Shown piece by piece: positions 35,240 to 44,860 of a DNA stretch of 64,000 nt. Positions within the stretch are counted from its first letter, which is position 1; each line of letters opens with the position of its first letter. Source of the stretch: Phallus indusiatus (Eukaryota; Basidiomycota; Agaricomycetes; Phallales; Phallaceae); contig JAQFWX010000017.1 in NCBI GenBank assembly GCA_027605045.1, positions 372,001 through 436,000 on the forward strand. The letters run 5' to 3'. The translations under genes and the position numbers were made by a program. The notes beneath the pieces were generated by a model, which did no database searches, was not told where the DNA came from, and saw only the letters and a list, made by a program, of their open reading frames with translations.

Positions 35240-36224
35240 TTCTTACACATATCTCCCAGAAAACTAAGGGTTCCATTTTCTTCAAGTTTATCGTTAGTTT
35301 CAGCGGTCTCACCCAAAATCAGATTGAATACGGTGTCTACGGAATCAGTATCACGCTGTGGGATTTCACATGGCATCGCATTTTTTCAACCTTAGCATCA
35401 ATGTTCAAAATAGACGTGTTCATAAAGACGGTTAACGAAGGTATCAACTTTAGAACCGCAGCTAAGGTGCGGGGAATTTCGCGTCCACCGAAGATTGTTA
35501 CTTTTCTAAACTAGTATTGGCAACAGATACAAAAGGGGTGGATCTGAGCCTCGTGAATTTTATCAGCTTAAACAGAATAACTGATAAGACGACTTGTGTG
35601 CAACAGAGTATGCGAAGGATGGATCGCAGCCTTTTAAACTGTCGTCCTGCGAAACTTTACCTAACGAAAACGGGAACTACCTGACGGTACTCCTGTTTTA
35701 ATGACTTTTCGTCTTTCGGATGGGGGAACCTGGAATGGAAGCCAAACATGAAACATAGAGACTTTGCGCAAAGGTACGAGAGCGGATGTAAAAAGCAACC
35801 GATATTCGGCATACGAAATGTGATGGCGTTGTCTCCGCAAACTCACGAAGACATGCCTAGTCTCGAAAAAGCCGATGAATTAGAACCTGAGTTGTGATGT
35901 TGATCCGTTATCCTTTTATCTTCATGTTTTCAATGGGCTGGGAAAGAAAAACATTGTTCAGAGATTTGTAAACTGATATTATCGTTTTTTGGGAATAAAT
36001 AAACTTGGTTAATGTGGATGGACGAAACGGTGTTGTTTGGTATCTAAATACACGAGCTTAGGAACTCCGCCGCTTGTCAGCCTTATCCTTCATTAATTCA
36101 TTACTCAAATTCCGTGGTCTGTGTGTGTAATGCGTGAGAATATTTTTTTCTTGTCGACCCGGCGGTTCAATTCTTCTTGAGCACGATGCAACCAATGTGC
36201 GTCAGTCATCGACTAGTCATCAGT
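35240..36224. other. Intergenic region, no gene supported
   Basis: About 1 kb between the LINE fragment and the promoter of copy B. Only short open frames on both strands, none protein-like. Confidence 0.45.
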
Positions 36225-36324
36225 GATCTAGAAATATGAAATTCTTATTTATTTAAATCATCGCGGAGTCTTAAATGATCTAGAAGTATGAAATTCATAT
36301 TTAAATCATCGCGGGGTCTTAAAC
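36225..36324 (+). promoter_or_regulatory. Tandemly duplicated promoter element of ISG12-like copy B
   Basis: Two units, 36225-36276 and 36277-36324, each run GATCTAGAA(A/G)TATGAAATTC... to ATCATCGCGG(A/G)GTCTTAAA(T/C). Copies A and C have a single unit. In all three genes the end of ATCATCGCGG(A/G)GTCTTAAAC lies 56 bases before the ATG, which suggests a functional site kept under constraint or simply recent duplication. Confidence 0.65.
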
Positions 36325-36380
36325 AACGGAAACATCTATTGCCTCTTCCCCTTTGACCACCTGGCAACAACTCCATCACC

Positions 36381-37387
36381 ATGCGCTCTGCTTCTCCTTC
36401 TACACAGCAAGGTTCGACACTTTACGATTGATAGATATCAAGATTGACGCGCTGTTGCTTCTTCGTACTCCCCTAACAGATTTAGAACAGTTCAGGGATA
36501 AGGCTTTGTCAAACACTCGGGAAGTCATTCAGAAAGCAAAACAAGGTCTTGATGACGACCAGAAACACCTCCCAGATGTGAAAAGTGCTATCAACGAGTT
36601 CAAAAACGAAATGGACGAGTTCGGGACTAGGGTAAAGCACTTTCTTGAACACAAACACTTTTCGGAAGTGGATATGCATTCCGTGCTCGAAAAATGGCAA
36701 GATAAATGTGGAGATATATATCGCCAAATGCAGGAGGAATTCACCGTTGACTTACCGCAAAACCTAACCGAAAGAGAGAAACGGCGGGAAGCTATAATTT
36801 CTACCATTCTTACCAAAACGGAGCAGTCGTTCATGGAAATCATACCTGCGACCGTTTCGCAAGACAAACAAGACAGTATAAGGGAGGGTTTTAAGGAGGT
36901 CAACGAAAAGCTGAGATCAGGACTTCTAATAGCGGGTATGCTTTTAGTGTTTATTACATCTGATACACGTTTTCAGCTGAACTATGATAGGAAGAATAGT
37001 TGATAATCACCCTATCCTCGCTCAAGTTATATTTACTTCTGTGATCGCTTGGATAATACCCACTAGCCTTTTCTTGCGACCGTTCCTCAGCTTGTTCGGC
37101 TGGGGCCCTCTTGGGCCCGTGAAAGGTAATTATGTTCAGCCCATTACTTGTTCACGTTACGCTTAATACGCATACCTGATGCAGGTACGTTTGCGGCATG
37201 GTCGCAAAGGATGTTTTGGGGCGCTGCTGTGCAAAAAGGCAGTTGGTTTGCAATCGTTAACTCCATGGCAATGGGAGGAAGCGTGTTCTTAGCAAGCGTT
37301 ACTCAAACTGTTATAGGGACGATTGGGGCTATGGGAATTTACCGCGCGACCCGCGCTGATGCACAACCTTCTACCACGTCAGCATAA
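36381..37387 (+). CDS. ISG12-like protein, copy B, signal peptide lost
   Basis: Same four-exon plan as copies A and C, but the first exon reads MRSASPSTQQ. About 48 bp coding the hydrophobic part of the signal peptide are absent between ATGCGC and the TCTGC segment. The intron 1 acceptor used by A and C (TTTGTAG) is also lost; CCCCTAACAG a few codons later can replace it and keeps the frame. The rest is intact: a helical domain (LEQFRDKALSN...), RIVDNHPILAQV, FGWGPLGPVK, then GTFAAWSQRMFWGAAVQKGSWFA. The C-terminus differs (YRATRADAQPSTTSA). The protein may be cytosolic or mitochondrial instead of secretory, or the gene may be decaying. Confidence 0.62.
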
Positions 37388-37404
37388 AGGCTATATAAAT
37401 AGAG

Positions 37405-37561
37405 GGTGACCGGTGACTCTCAGTAAAGATCGAACGGAAAAAGTCGAAAATTAAGTTAGCATTCTTGGTGAAAGCGTTGGCTTAATTTCGAATTAATTTC
37501 GACTTTTCCCGTTTTTCTCACATTACTCGACTTTTTTCTTTACTGAGGGTGACTAGTCACC
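37405..37561. mobile_element. Fold-back / MITE-like element, 157 bp
   Basis: Terminal inverted repeats of 25 bp (GGTGAC...TCAGTAAAGA at the left; right end its reverse complement with four mismatches). Inside lie a second pair of complementary arms (GGAAAAAGTCGAAAATTAAG versus CTTAATTTCG...CGACTTTTCC), so nearly the whole segment can fold into a hairpin. No open frame. It lies just 3' of copy B and is missing after copies A and C. I could not define a target duplication with certainty. Confidence 0.6.
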
Positions 37562-37756
37562 TCTTATATCAGATGAACAACTGTATATTAGCTAGCTGCT
37601 ATGGATGTCTTTATGATACATTGATTACTTGTGTCAGATTCGTACATAAAGTGTCATAAAGGCGGGTTTGCTGCAAACCGTCTTTTTTAGGCTGGCACGG
37701 TAAGCCGCGTAAGCGGGCACACCAGCCTCAAGGCTATTTTTTTGCGAGACGTATCA

Positions 37757-38276
37757 ACACTCCTTCCAGTTCTCATTATGCAACGACTATTTACATTTCC
37801 AAAACCATTCTGCCTTTTTTATCCCAACTTCTGGGACCCTTCCTGCAATGGATATGCCATTGTTGGGTTACAAAACACCACATACAAAATACAAGAACGA
37901 TAGGAAGAAGTGGCAACACTAACCCAGGAAACGTGACTCTAACCCCTATATTCGTTTTCTGAGTTTAGAGAACGCGCCGGAACGGCACCAACGTCCTACT
38001 AAGCTTGCGGGCGCCAGAGCACATCGCAGGTCGCTCTCTCCGCCATCGCACCTAGGCTGGGTGACATCCATGCATCGTCACCATCAGTCGCTTCCATCCT
38101 TCTTTCGCGCCCTCCATCCCACCCTTACGCTGGCTAGAGCACTCCACAAGTCTTGTGTCACTTCGAGAGACGGGGTCCGAATTCGCCGAGCAAGCCCGCC
38201 CCGCGGTCTTGTTCCGCGTTTCTGAGCACAGCTCTTCCCCCAACTTACCACGGACACCGTCACGAGGAGACGAGGC
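37757..38276 (-). mobile_element. Insertion of about 520 bp in the third MBL-fold copy
   Basis: Comparing copy 3 with copy 2, the sequence is continuous up to GGAGTTCCTCCGCCT and resumes at AGTGTTGATACGTCTCGCAA. About 520 bp of unrelated, locally GC-rich DNA lies between them. Read on the minus strand, it begins GC-rich and ends AT-rich, like the 3' part of a retroelement, but there is no recognisable coding motif. Borders are approximate because a target duplication is not clear. Confidence 0.5.
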
Positions 38277-39720
38277 AGGAGGCGGAGGAACTCCTGCAAT
38301 TGCATTGACATTTGCAGCCGGAGTTCCCACCCTTCTCGGTGTGGTTTTCTGAAACAAAGCATCCTCATAGAACGGTATCCAGCGAGCCCTAGTTGATAAT
38401 CGAAAATCGGGATGTATCCATATTCAACGTCTGGATTCAAAAACCATAATTCTCCAACTTGCTGTTTTGGAGAAAATCAAGAACGATCAGGCTCATTGTA
38501 TTTTTATCATTTGTGTCCAATCTAGTAGTATTCTCCATAGCTGTCAGGTGCTTTAGCGCGACGTTTGATGAAATTTCCCCAAACACTTCCAAGACCTGAG
38601 AATGTAGTTCATTGGTAAGATGGATATCAACACTAGGTGTGTGTGTGTGTGTGTGTGAATCTATTGAGTCCCTGAGGGCCGTGCCCTATGTGTCGGGACT
38701 TTTTCTTTTTGTAATTACATATTCATATAGTTTTTGTGACTCTGCCTGCTGCATAAGGCCTTAAGGCCATGGGTTAAAGAAAGGGGTGCCGGTACTTCTT
38801 TGTCTGCCTGTGTTCCCAGCTAAATCGAACCACTTCATTGGGCTTCTAATCTGGACCAAACTGTTGGCTCATAGTCTTATGCGACCGCCATTCACCGTCT
38901 TCGGCTTATCCAGGCTCCTTAACGCCTCAGTGCGCTTCAAATCTGCACTTGCCGAGCGGCTCTACTCAGAGTACTTTTGCAGGCCGGGCCCGAAGCCTTC
39001 GGTTACTCTCGTTCAGCCGGTTGGTGCCTTTCCGCTTTTGGTCCTTATGATGCATTATGTTACGCTGGACGTCTAGGCTGATCCCGGTGCGCAAGCCGGT
39101 GTGTGGTGTTATAGATTCAGATCCTCGAGTTCCCAGAGGTCGTTGCCGCAATTAAAGGTCGGTTGTCGGTGTGGTCGAAACAATTAAGGGCGAAAACCTT
39201 AAAAATTGTGTGGGGGCCAGATTTGAACCCAGGCTGTAAACAGTCTGGTTCATTGATCCCATGGCGGGGTTACCACTCAACCACCGCTGCCCCAACACTA
39301 GGTGTTTTTTGACCTTTCAGTTCTCAGCAACTGAGAGGAAGAATGCCAAGAATCATAGAGACGTTGGGATTTGGCGATCCTTCTTTTCCGTGATGCGGAA
39401 ATCAATGATTAGTCGATTCTCAGCACGTATTTTTCAGCGCTGACCGGGGTATCTATATATGAAGTCAAGTGCACGGATTTTGCCGTTAATGTTAAGATTA
39501 TCGTCCGATAGATTTTCAGCAATCTGAAAACATACTCGTTGGTTTTCTTGTCTACGCCGTTGCGAATGCACACCTGATCAGGTCTGCCATCAAAAAGCAT
39601 GAACTGACAATGTCATTGTGAAATCTCCCACTGCGTAATATCTCTGTTTTGTCTTGATTAACTCCTAAACCATACTTATACTCAAGCATTAACGCGTCGC
39701 CATGATAAAATTGAGAAGGA
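38277..39720 (-). pseudogene. MBL-fold gene copy 3, deleted and twice interrupted
   Basis: Minus-strand relative of the copy at 26.9 kb. It keeps HGDALMLEY, LMADLIR-type frame-shifted exon 3 and the last exon, and shares the same internal deletion junction (GATACCCCGGTCAGCGCTGAAAAATACGTG, near 39.42-39.46 kb). A SINE is inserted at 38641-39292, and another insertion ends its C-terminus. The 5' end is lost at about 39.70 kb, where sequence similarity to exon 1 stops. Not functional. Confidence 0.82.
38641..39292 (-). mobile_element. tRNA-derived SINE, about 650 bp, with target-site duplication
   Basis: Flanked by a perfect 13-bp direct repeat CAACACTAGGTGT (38628-38640 and 39293-39305), which is single in the uninterrupted copy at 27.4 kb. 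On the minus strand the element starts with a tRNA-like head: an A-box-like TGGTTGAGTGG and a B-box-like GGTTCAAATCT about 50 bp apart (bases 39206-39292), the promoter elements of RNA polymerase III. It ends in a (CA)n run (seen as (GT)n at 38641-38657). The body has no open frame. Length is large for a SINE, so a composite head plus LINE-like tail is possible. Confidence 0.78.
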
Positions 39721-39851
39721 AATACAATGCCCGTTGAGTCCAGCTGAGTGTTCGAGCTGTTATTACACACGATGCAACCAGCGCGCGTCACTCAAGGTCA
39801 CTCATTGATCATCGATCATCAGTGATCTAGAAATATGAAATCCTTATTTAA

Positions 39852-39871
39852 ATCATCGCGGAGTCTTAAAC
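39852..39871 (+). promoter_or_regulatory. Conserved upstream element of ISG12-like copy C
   Basis: ATCATCGCGGAGTCTTAAAC, identical to the element in copy A (33126-33145) and with one change in copy B, always ending 56 bases before the ATG. Confidence 0.55.
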
Positions 39872-39927
39872 AGCAGAAACATCTATTGCTTCTTCCCATT
39901 TGACCACCTGGCAACAACTCCAGCACC

Positions 39928-40996
39928 ATGCGCTTTGCCCTAGGTTTCATCGCGTTCATATCGAGCTTCGCTGTTGTGCGCTCTGCGTTTTTTGCTCATA
40001 CTGCACAGCAAGGTTCGACGCTTTATGATTGGTGTATATCAGGATTGACGCGCCGTTGCTTCTTTGTAGTGCTAGTCGAATATGCCACCAACTCTCCCGT
40101 AACAGACTTAGAACAGTTCTGGGATAAAGCTTTGTCAAACGCTCGAGAAGTCATTCAGAAAGCAAAACAAAAGCTCGATGACGTCCCGAGATACCTCCCA
40201 GATGTGACAGGTGCTATCAACGAGTTCAAAAATGAAATGGATGAGTTCGGGACTATGGTGAAGCACTTTCTTGAACATAGGCATTTTTCGGAAGTGGATA
40301 TGCATTCCGTGCTCGAAAAATGGCAAGATCAGTGTGGAGATATATATCGCCAAATACAGGAGGAATTCACCGTTGACTTGCCACAAAACCCAACTGAAAG
40401 AGAGAAACAGCGGGATGCTATGATTTCTACCATTCTTACCACAACGGAGGAGTCGTTCATGGAAATCATACCCACGACCATTTCGCAAGACAAACAAGAC
40501 AGTATAAGGGAGGGTTTCAAGGAAATCAACGAAAAGCTGAGATCAGGACTTCTAATAGCGGGTATGCTTTTAGTGTTTACACATCTAATACGCGTTTTCA
40601 GCTGAACTATGATAGGAAGAATAATTGATAATCACCCTGTTCTCGCTGAAGTTATACTTACTTCCGTGATAGCTTGGATAATACCCACTAGCCTTTTCTT
40701 GCGACCGTTCCTCAGCTTGTTCGGCTGGGGCCCTCTCGGACCCGTGAAAGGTAATTTTGTTCAGCCCATTATTCGTTCACGTTACGCTTAATACGCATAC
40801 TTGATGCAGGTACGTTTGCGGCATGGGCGCAAAGGATGTTTTGGGGCGCTGCTGTGAAAGAAGGCAGTTGGTTTGCAATCATTGACTCCATCGCAATGGG
40901 AGGGAGCGCGTTCTTAGCAAGGTTCATTCAGGCTATTATAGGGGCGATTGGTGCCATGATTAACTCGCTGTTATCTATATTCCTTCTCAAGTTTTA
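39928..40996 (+). CDS. ISG12-like (interferon-induced 6-16 type) secreted/membrane protein, copy C
   Basis: Third tandem-cluster copy. Exon 1 gives a full signal peptide MRFALGFIAFISSFAVVRS. After an intron with the acceptor TTTGTAG the mature part begins VLVEYATNSPVTDLEQF. The charged helical domain (LPDVTGAINEFKNEMDEFG) is followed by LIAG joined, across an intron ending CTATGATAG, to RIIDNHPVLAEV and a hydrophobic helix. Then come FGWGPLGPVK and the final exon GTFAAWAQRMFWGAAVKEGSWFA ending LLSIFLLKF. Nucleotide similarity to A extends from about 160 bp upstream to about 200 bp downstream. This and copy A look functional. Confidence 0.7.
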
Positions 40997-42147
40997 GTTG
41001 CTTTTCTGAGTTTTGCTTTTCTGAGTCTTGCTTTTGAGTTTTGCTATACAAATGTTGTTTAGGTGTACTTTTCTTGATCAGATATTGAATGAGTCTTTGC
41101 AAACAATGGAAAAGGGTGATGAAGCTGACACAGAAGCCGTGGCCTCACGAGACCCGGGTTTATTGAGGCAAACGCGTTGAAAGTGATCTTACAGACAGCT
41201 CCTTGACCATTGAAGTGTGATACTAGGAGGATGAAGCTGTGACTAAGCGCGACGCCATCTGAATCAGTGGGACAAGAATTCATCCGACAGGTAGTAAATT
41301 ACTCCAGGGTGATCCCGCAGAACCTTCTGTTAGAGAAGGATCAACGGGATGTTGGAGTACAACAATTACACGGTCATTATTATTAACATAGATTACATAC
41401 GCGTGTATGATAGCGTCCTGGAACGCCGGACAAAAAGACTACGTCTTTTGAGCGACGCTTCGCAGGTACGCTACTAGCTACATCTAATTTACGTCTTTTG
41501 ACCAACGCTTCGCAGACTGAGTTCAACACGAGAAGCCCCAGAATGGCTGCTATTTGACTGGAAGAGGTGGAGAACCTGACCTGGCTTCACAAACATTTCT
41601 TTTTTTTTTTTCAAACAGAAACTATCCATATTTACACTGAAAGAGGTTATGAGTTTCGTCAACTTGTCTTTCCGCTTCATCTTGGCTCAAATTCCCGAGT
41701 CTTTCAGTTTTCGGTTAATGGGGCCCGTCACAACGGAAGAATAGTCGTGCAGGAGATTAAATTGCATGACTTGGCGGACGTGTCTTTCCGAGCTTTCTTC
41801 ATGGAGACCATCCATTTCTAATACAACAAGTGACTTATTCGTTTCAAAGGTTTACCCACATACGTCAGTGCGTTGCAAGTTTAATACGTAGAGGTGTCCA
41901 ACACCCTTTCGAGACTGTGCGTAACAATTACAGAATAAGTTATCGTCATTATGACACAACTGACACGTCCCGCCTCAAAAGATACACCGTCGGCTCGCTG
42001 TTAGGCGTTGGAGACCCAACGACGGGTGACGATATTGACGATGTGTTTAGAATACACATGTATTCTTCGAGACATAACGTTACCTGTCGAAAATGATATA
42101 AAAAGGGGAACCCGGAATTGAGGTTGAAGCTACCTTACGCGTTAACC
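40997..42147. other. Duplicated flank plus region without a supported gene
   Basis: 41050-41209 repeats the downstream flank of copy A. A dispersed repeat lies at 41423-41530. Plus-strand open frames at 41567-41821 and 41830-42096 resemble protein (for example VFQFSVNGARHNGRIVVQEIKL), but I recognise no family and they cannot be joined with confidence. Confidence 0.4.
41423..41530. repeat. Dispersed repeat, first copy, containing two ACGTCTTTTGA...GCTTCGCAG units
   Basis: Two units of ACGTCTTTTGA(G/C)C-(A/G)ACGCTTCGCAG about 50 bp apart, followed by GTTCAACAC. The same arrangement, diverged, is at 60950-61055 with ACGTCTTTTGACCGTTGCATCCCAG twice and GTTCAACAC. No coding sense. Confidence 0.65.
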
Positions 42148-42553
42148 ATGCCTCAATCTTACAAGTCTAAATCTACTGTACCCAAAACTCAAATGGCGGA
42201 CAGTCCCGTCCCCGTCGTTCGTGACCAGTTCGTTCCTCGCGCTGATGCTGAAGAGTACAATCCCAATGCTCCCGTCGGCAAGGAAGAGCCTACTGCGCCC
42301 ACATACGAAGTGGAAGATGAGCGAGAGGAGAATATGAACGAGAGAATAAACCAGGATACTAGAATTTCACAAGGTGCGTTATCCATTGTTTCTAGACTGC
42401 CTCATCGTATCCTAACCCTTTCTCTAAGCTTCGGTGGACAACCTCAAAGACACCATAGGAGGTGGTGCCACGATTAACCAGCGTCTTCGTCCTACGGATA
42501 AAAACGTGAAAGCTTACAAACAAGAAAAGGAACTTGACGAAGCTTTTGATTAA
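42148..42553 (+). CDS. Small acidic, disordered protein
   Basis: Two exons (42148-42374 and from about 42430) join at CACAAG|GTGCG...CTAAG|CTTCG to give roughly 117 residues starting MPQSYKSKSTVPK. The composition is rich in Pro, Glu and Asp (NPNAPVGKEEPTAPTYEVED), then comes a charged C-terminal part with GGGATINQRLRPTDKNVKAY ending EKELDEAFD. No signal peptide or membrane span. I do not recognise it. The Kozak context and clean splice support it as a gene. Confidence 0.55.
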
Positions 42554-43809
42554 AATGAATGATACTTCATAAACATGTATCCCTTAGACTTGTTTTTGTA
42601 TTTAGAAACATAACGAAGAATTGGGTATCTCTTTGCTGCTGATTACAAACAATGTGTTTGAATTGTTCGATCTTGTTTTTCGTGGAGAAATTTGAGTAGT
42701 CGATGGGTGATTATAATGTTATCGCAATCGCCTTATGAGAATTCTGTCAGTACTTTATCAAGTGCCCAAAGCGGTGCTCGTTAGACAATGTTAAGAGGAG
42801 TCAATAACGTCACCACGGGGTAGTCACTTGAACTTGGAAAATTAACATGTTTTGTGCGGCTGTAAAAAACCCAACGACGCTGTTGATGATAAGCAAACGT
42901 TGACAACGGACAAGGTGATTTGAACGCTTACACATACCAGATTGACACAGACAAGAGAAAAAGTTCGATAAAGACGGTAAATGCTAAAAGGATATGCTGC
43001 GGATCTCTCAATAAACGTGCATTCTGAGAGCCTTGTTAACATTCCGAACACATTGTCACGGAAGGAACGATGTCATTCAAGTTTTCACAAATGCTGAAAT
43101 CACGGATTTCGGAGAAAAAACACTCCACTGTGCTCGCTTGTTCCAGAAATCATCGGGAAAGCACGAACACGGGCTGAGGATGCCGCTCGTAAGCTGGTGG
43201 AAACCACGCCATAGTATGTAGTACCAAGAATGTGGAGGAGAATGTGGAGGATGCTGCATGATAGTTAATCACATAGCGAGAAACACGACGAGAATAGTGA
43301 AGCGAATTAGGCATAATCTGAAGATCCGTTCTATTGAGTTTCATGTGGAACATTGCGAGTATACAAACCTAGATATTTGGCCCAAAGTGTTGTATTTGAT
43401 AAGCGTATCAAGAATGACGACGAGAATAAACCACAGGAATTGTCCGCTTTGGTTTTGATAAGACATCTCGAGAACACCCGATCCTGACTTTGGAACACGA
43501 GTATTTTGTGTCCAACGCCGGGTGCCTGCCCGAACTGAGGTCTGAACGTCATAGAAATAAATCCAAACCGGTTCAGGAAAACGAAAATAAAACTTTATCG
43601 ATGATGCCGTCCAGCCAATCAAGAAAGATAATTTTTTCGGACAAATTGGTTGGGAGAAGAAAAGTTTATAAAAAGCCAAATGAAATTGTCACAGCCGTGT
43701 GACGGAACAGTTTTATCGATCGCTACATGCCAGTGTACACTACGGACAAGAAAAAAAAACAGGAAAAACAAGGAACCGAGAGGTAACTATAAAAACTCGC
43801 TAACTGCTA
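42554..43809. other. Intergenic region, no gene supported
   Basis: About 1.25 kb, AT-rich. Overlapping open frames on both strands near 43.0-43.7 kb have no consistent coding frame or splice pattern. Confidence 0.45.
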
Positions 43810-44781
43810 TTACGATACATGAAAAAAATTGTACAGGAATTTATCGTGTCCATTATAAAACTCTCCCTTCCCATCCATCAACTCCTTCACCCTTTTTCGC
43901 TCTGCCTCTTCTATCGGTCCCAGCAGATCCTTATGCTTCTTCTTTATATGATTCGCGACAGCGTCTTCTCGCATTACTAGACACGTCTCATCAGGACAAA
44001 GCCTGCATCGGATCTCTTGTACACGATGACGAGCGTAAGCAAATTGCGCCTTCGTCTTGATCAGACTCCCAGGCGTTATCGCCTTTAAGTCGGTTTTGTT
44101 CTTAACAATTTGCAGCACATGTTTCGACGCGATATGCTCAAGAGCCCGGTCATCACGATATAGTGTGGCTCCTTGGCCGCAGAGCTTGCAGCGACCCGTG
44201 GCCTTGTCAAAAAACTTGGTCAGCCAACGCCGGCTACGAACCTTATTACACTTTCTATGTGTCTGAGGGTTGGACTCCGCTATGGCATCGGAAACTGGAA
44301 CTGGAGGTAGGAGTACGATTAGAGGATGTGGTAAAGCGGGAGATGGTTCGCGAATGGGGGCAGTGAAGTCATGAGGAGCGGCGAATGATGTGTTAGGAAT
44401 AAAAGAAGTAGATGGGGGTGAATCAGACTGGGTATAATGGGGTATAACGAAGTCGGAGGAGGCGGTGGGAAATAAAGTGTCGACGGAGGAGGATATGGGT
44501 ATTGTCTGTTGAGCGAACCAAGAAGGCAACGATGTCTCCAGGCCTGATGGTGAGATGGAGAAGTCAGAGTTGAAAGCTCGTGGCGTATTCTGCGGCGCCA
44601 AGGTACTTTGACACTCGTTCACCGGGCTGAAACCTGGAGTGTATTGACTGTCGCGGCCGAAAGCTTGGAAATCTGGGATAGACGGGTGATAACGGTTTGA
44701 AGAGCGAAGGCTCTCCGGCTCCTGGTGTGTTTGCATCACATAGTTTAAAGGGATGTGATTGTTTGACATCCCTGCGTCCAT
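43810..44781 (-). CDS. C2H2-type zinc-finger protein, probable transcription factor
   Basis: Single open frame of 323 codons from the ATG at 44781 (MDAGMSNNH). The N-terminal two thirds are disordered, rich in Ser, Pro, Phe and Tyr. The C-terminal part has two fingers: C-KLC-GQGATLYRDDRALEHIASKH (C-x2-C ... H-x4-H) and C-RLC-PDETCLVMREDAVANHIKKKH. A basic stretch between HRKCNKVRSRRW and the first finger may assist DNA binding or nuclear entry. The layout resembles agaricomycete C2H2 regulators. The spliced gene immediately upstream (44861-45630), of similar composition, could be a 5' part of the same locus, but a stop codon separates them. Confidence 0.7.
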   Translation of the reverse strand: MDAGMSNNHIPLNYVMQTHQEPESLRSSNRYHPSIPDFQAFGRDSQYTPGFSPVNECQSTLAPQNTPRAFNSDFSISPSGLETSLPSWFAQQTIPISSSVDTLFPTASSDFVIPHYTQSDSPPSTSFIPNTSFAAPHDFTAPIREPSPALPHPLIVLLPPVPVSDAIAESNPQTHRKCNKVRSRRWLTKFFDKATGRCKLCGQGATLYRDDRALEHIASKHVLQIVKNKTDLKAITPGSLIKTKAQFAYARHRVQEIRCRLCPDETCLVMREDAVANHIKKKHKDLLGPIEEAERKRVKELMDGKGEFYNGHDKFLYNFFHVS

Positions 44782-44860
44782 GTGATATATATGCAATCCG
44801 TAACAGGTGTTGGAATGTGAACCCCTTCAGTGCAACGTTAGAACTATACTTCGTCGAGAG

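Noticed and set aside
37676..37745. Hairpin with GGCTGG/CCAGCC arms as a terminator
   Set aside because: Arms are only six bases with a loose interior, and intrinsic terminators are not used by nuclear genes.
38640..38657. (GT)n microsatellite as an independent feature
   Set aside because: It coincides exactly with the 3' end of the SINE next to the target duplication, so it is the tail of that element.
39206..39292. A tRNA gene on the minus strand
   Set aside because: A and B boxes are present, but the acceptor and anticodon stems do not pair well and the segment is the head of an insertion with target duplication, so it is a SINE head.
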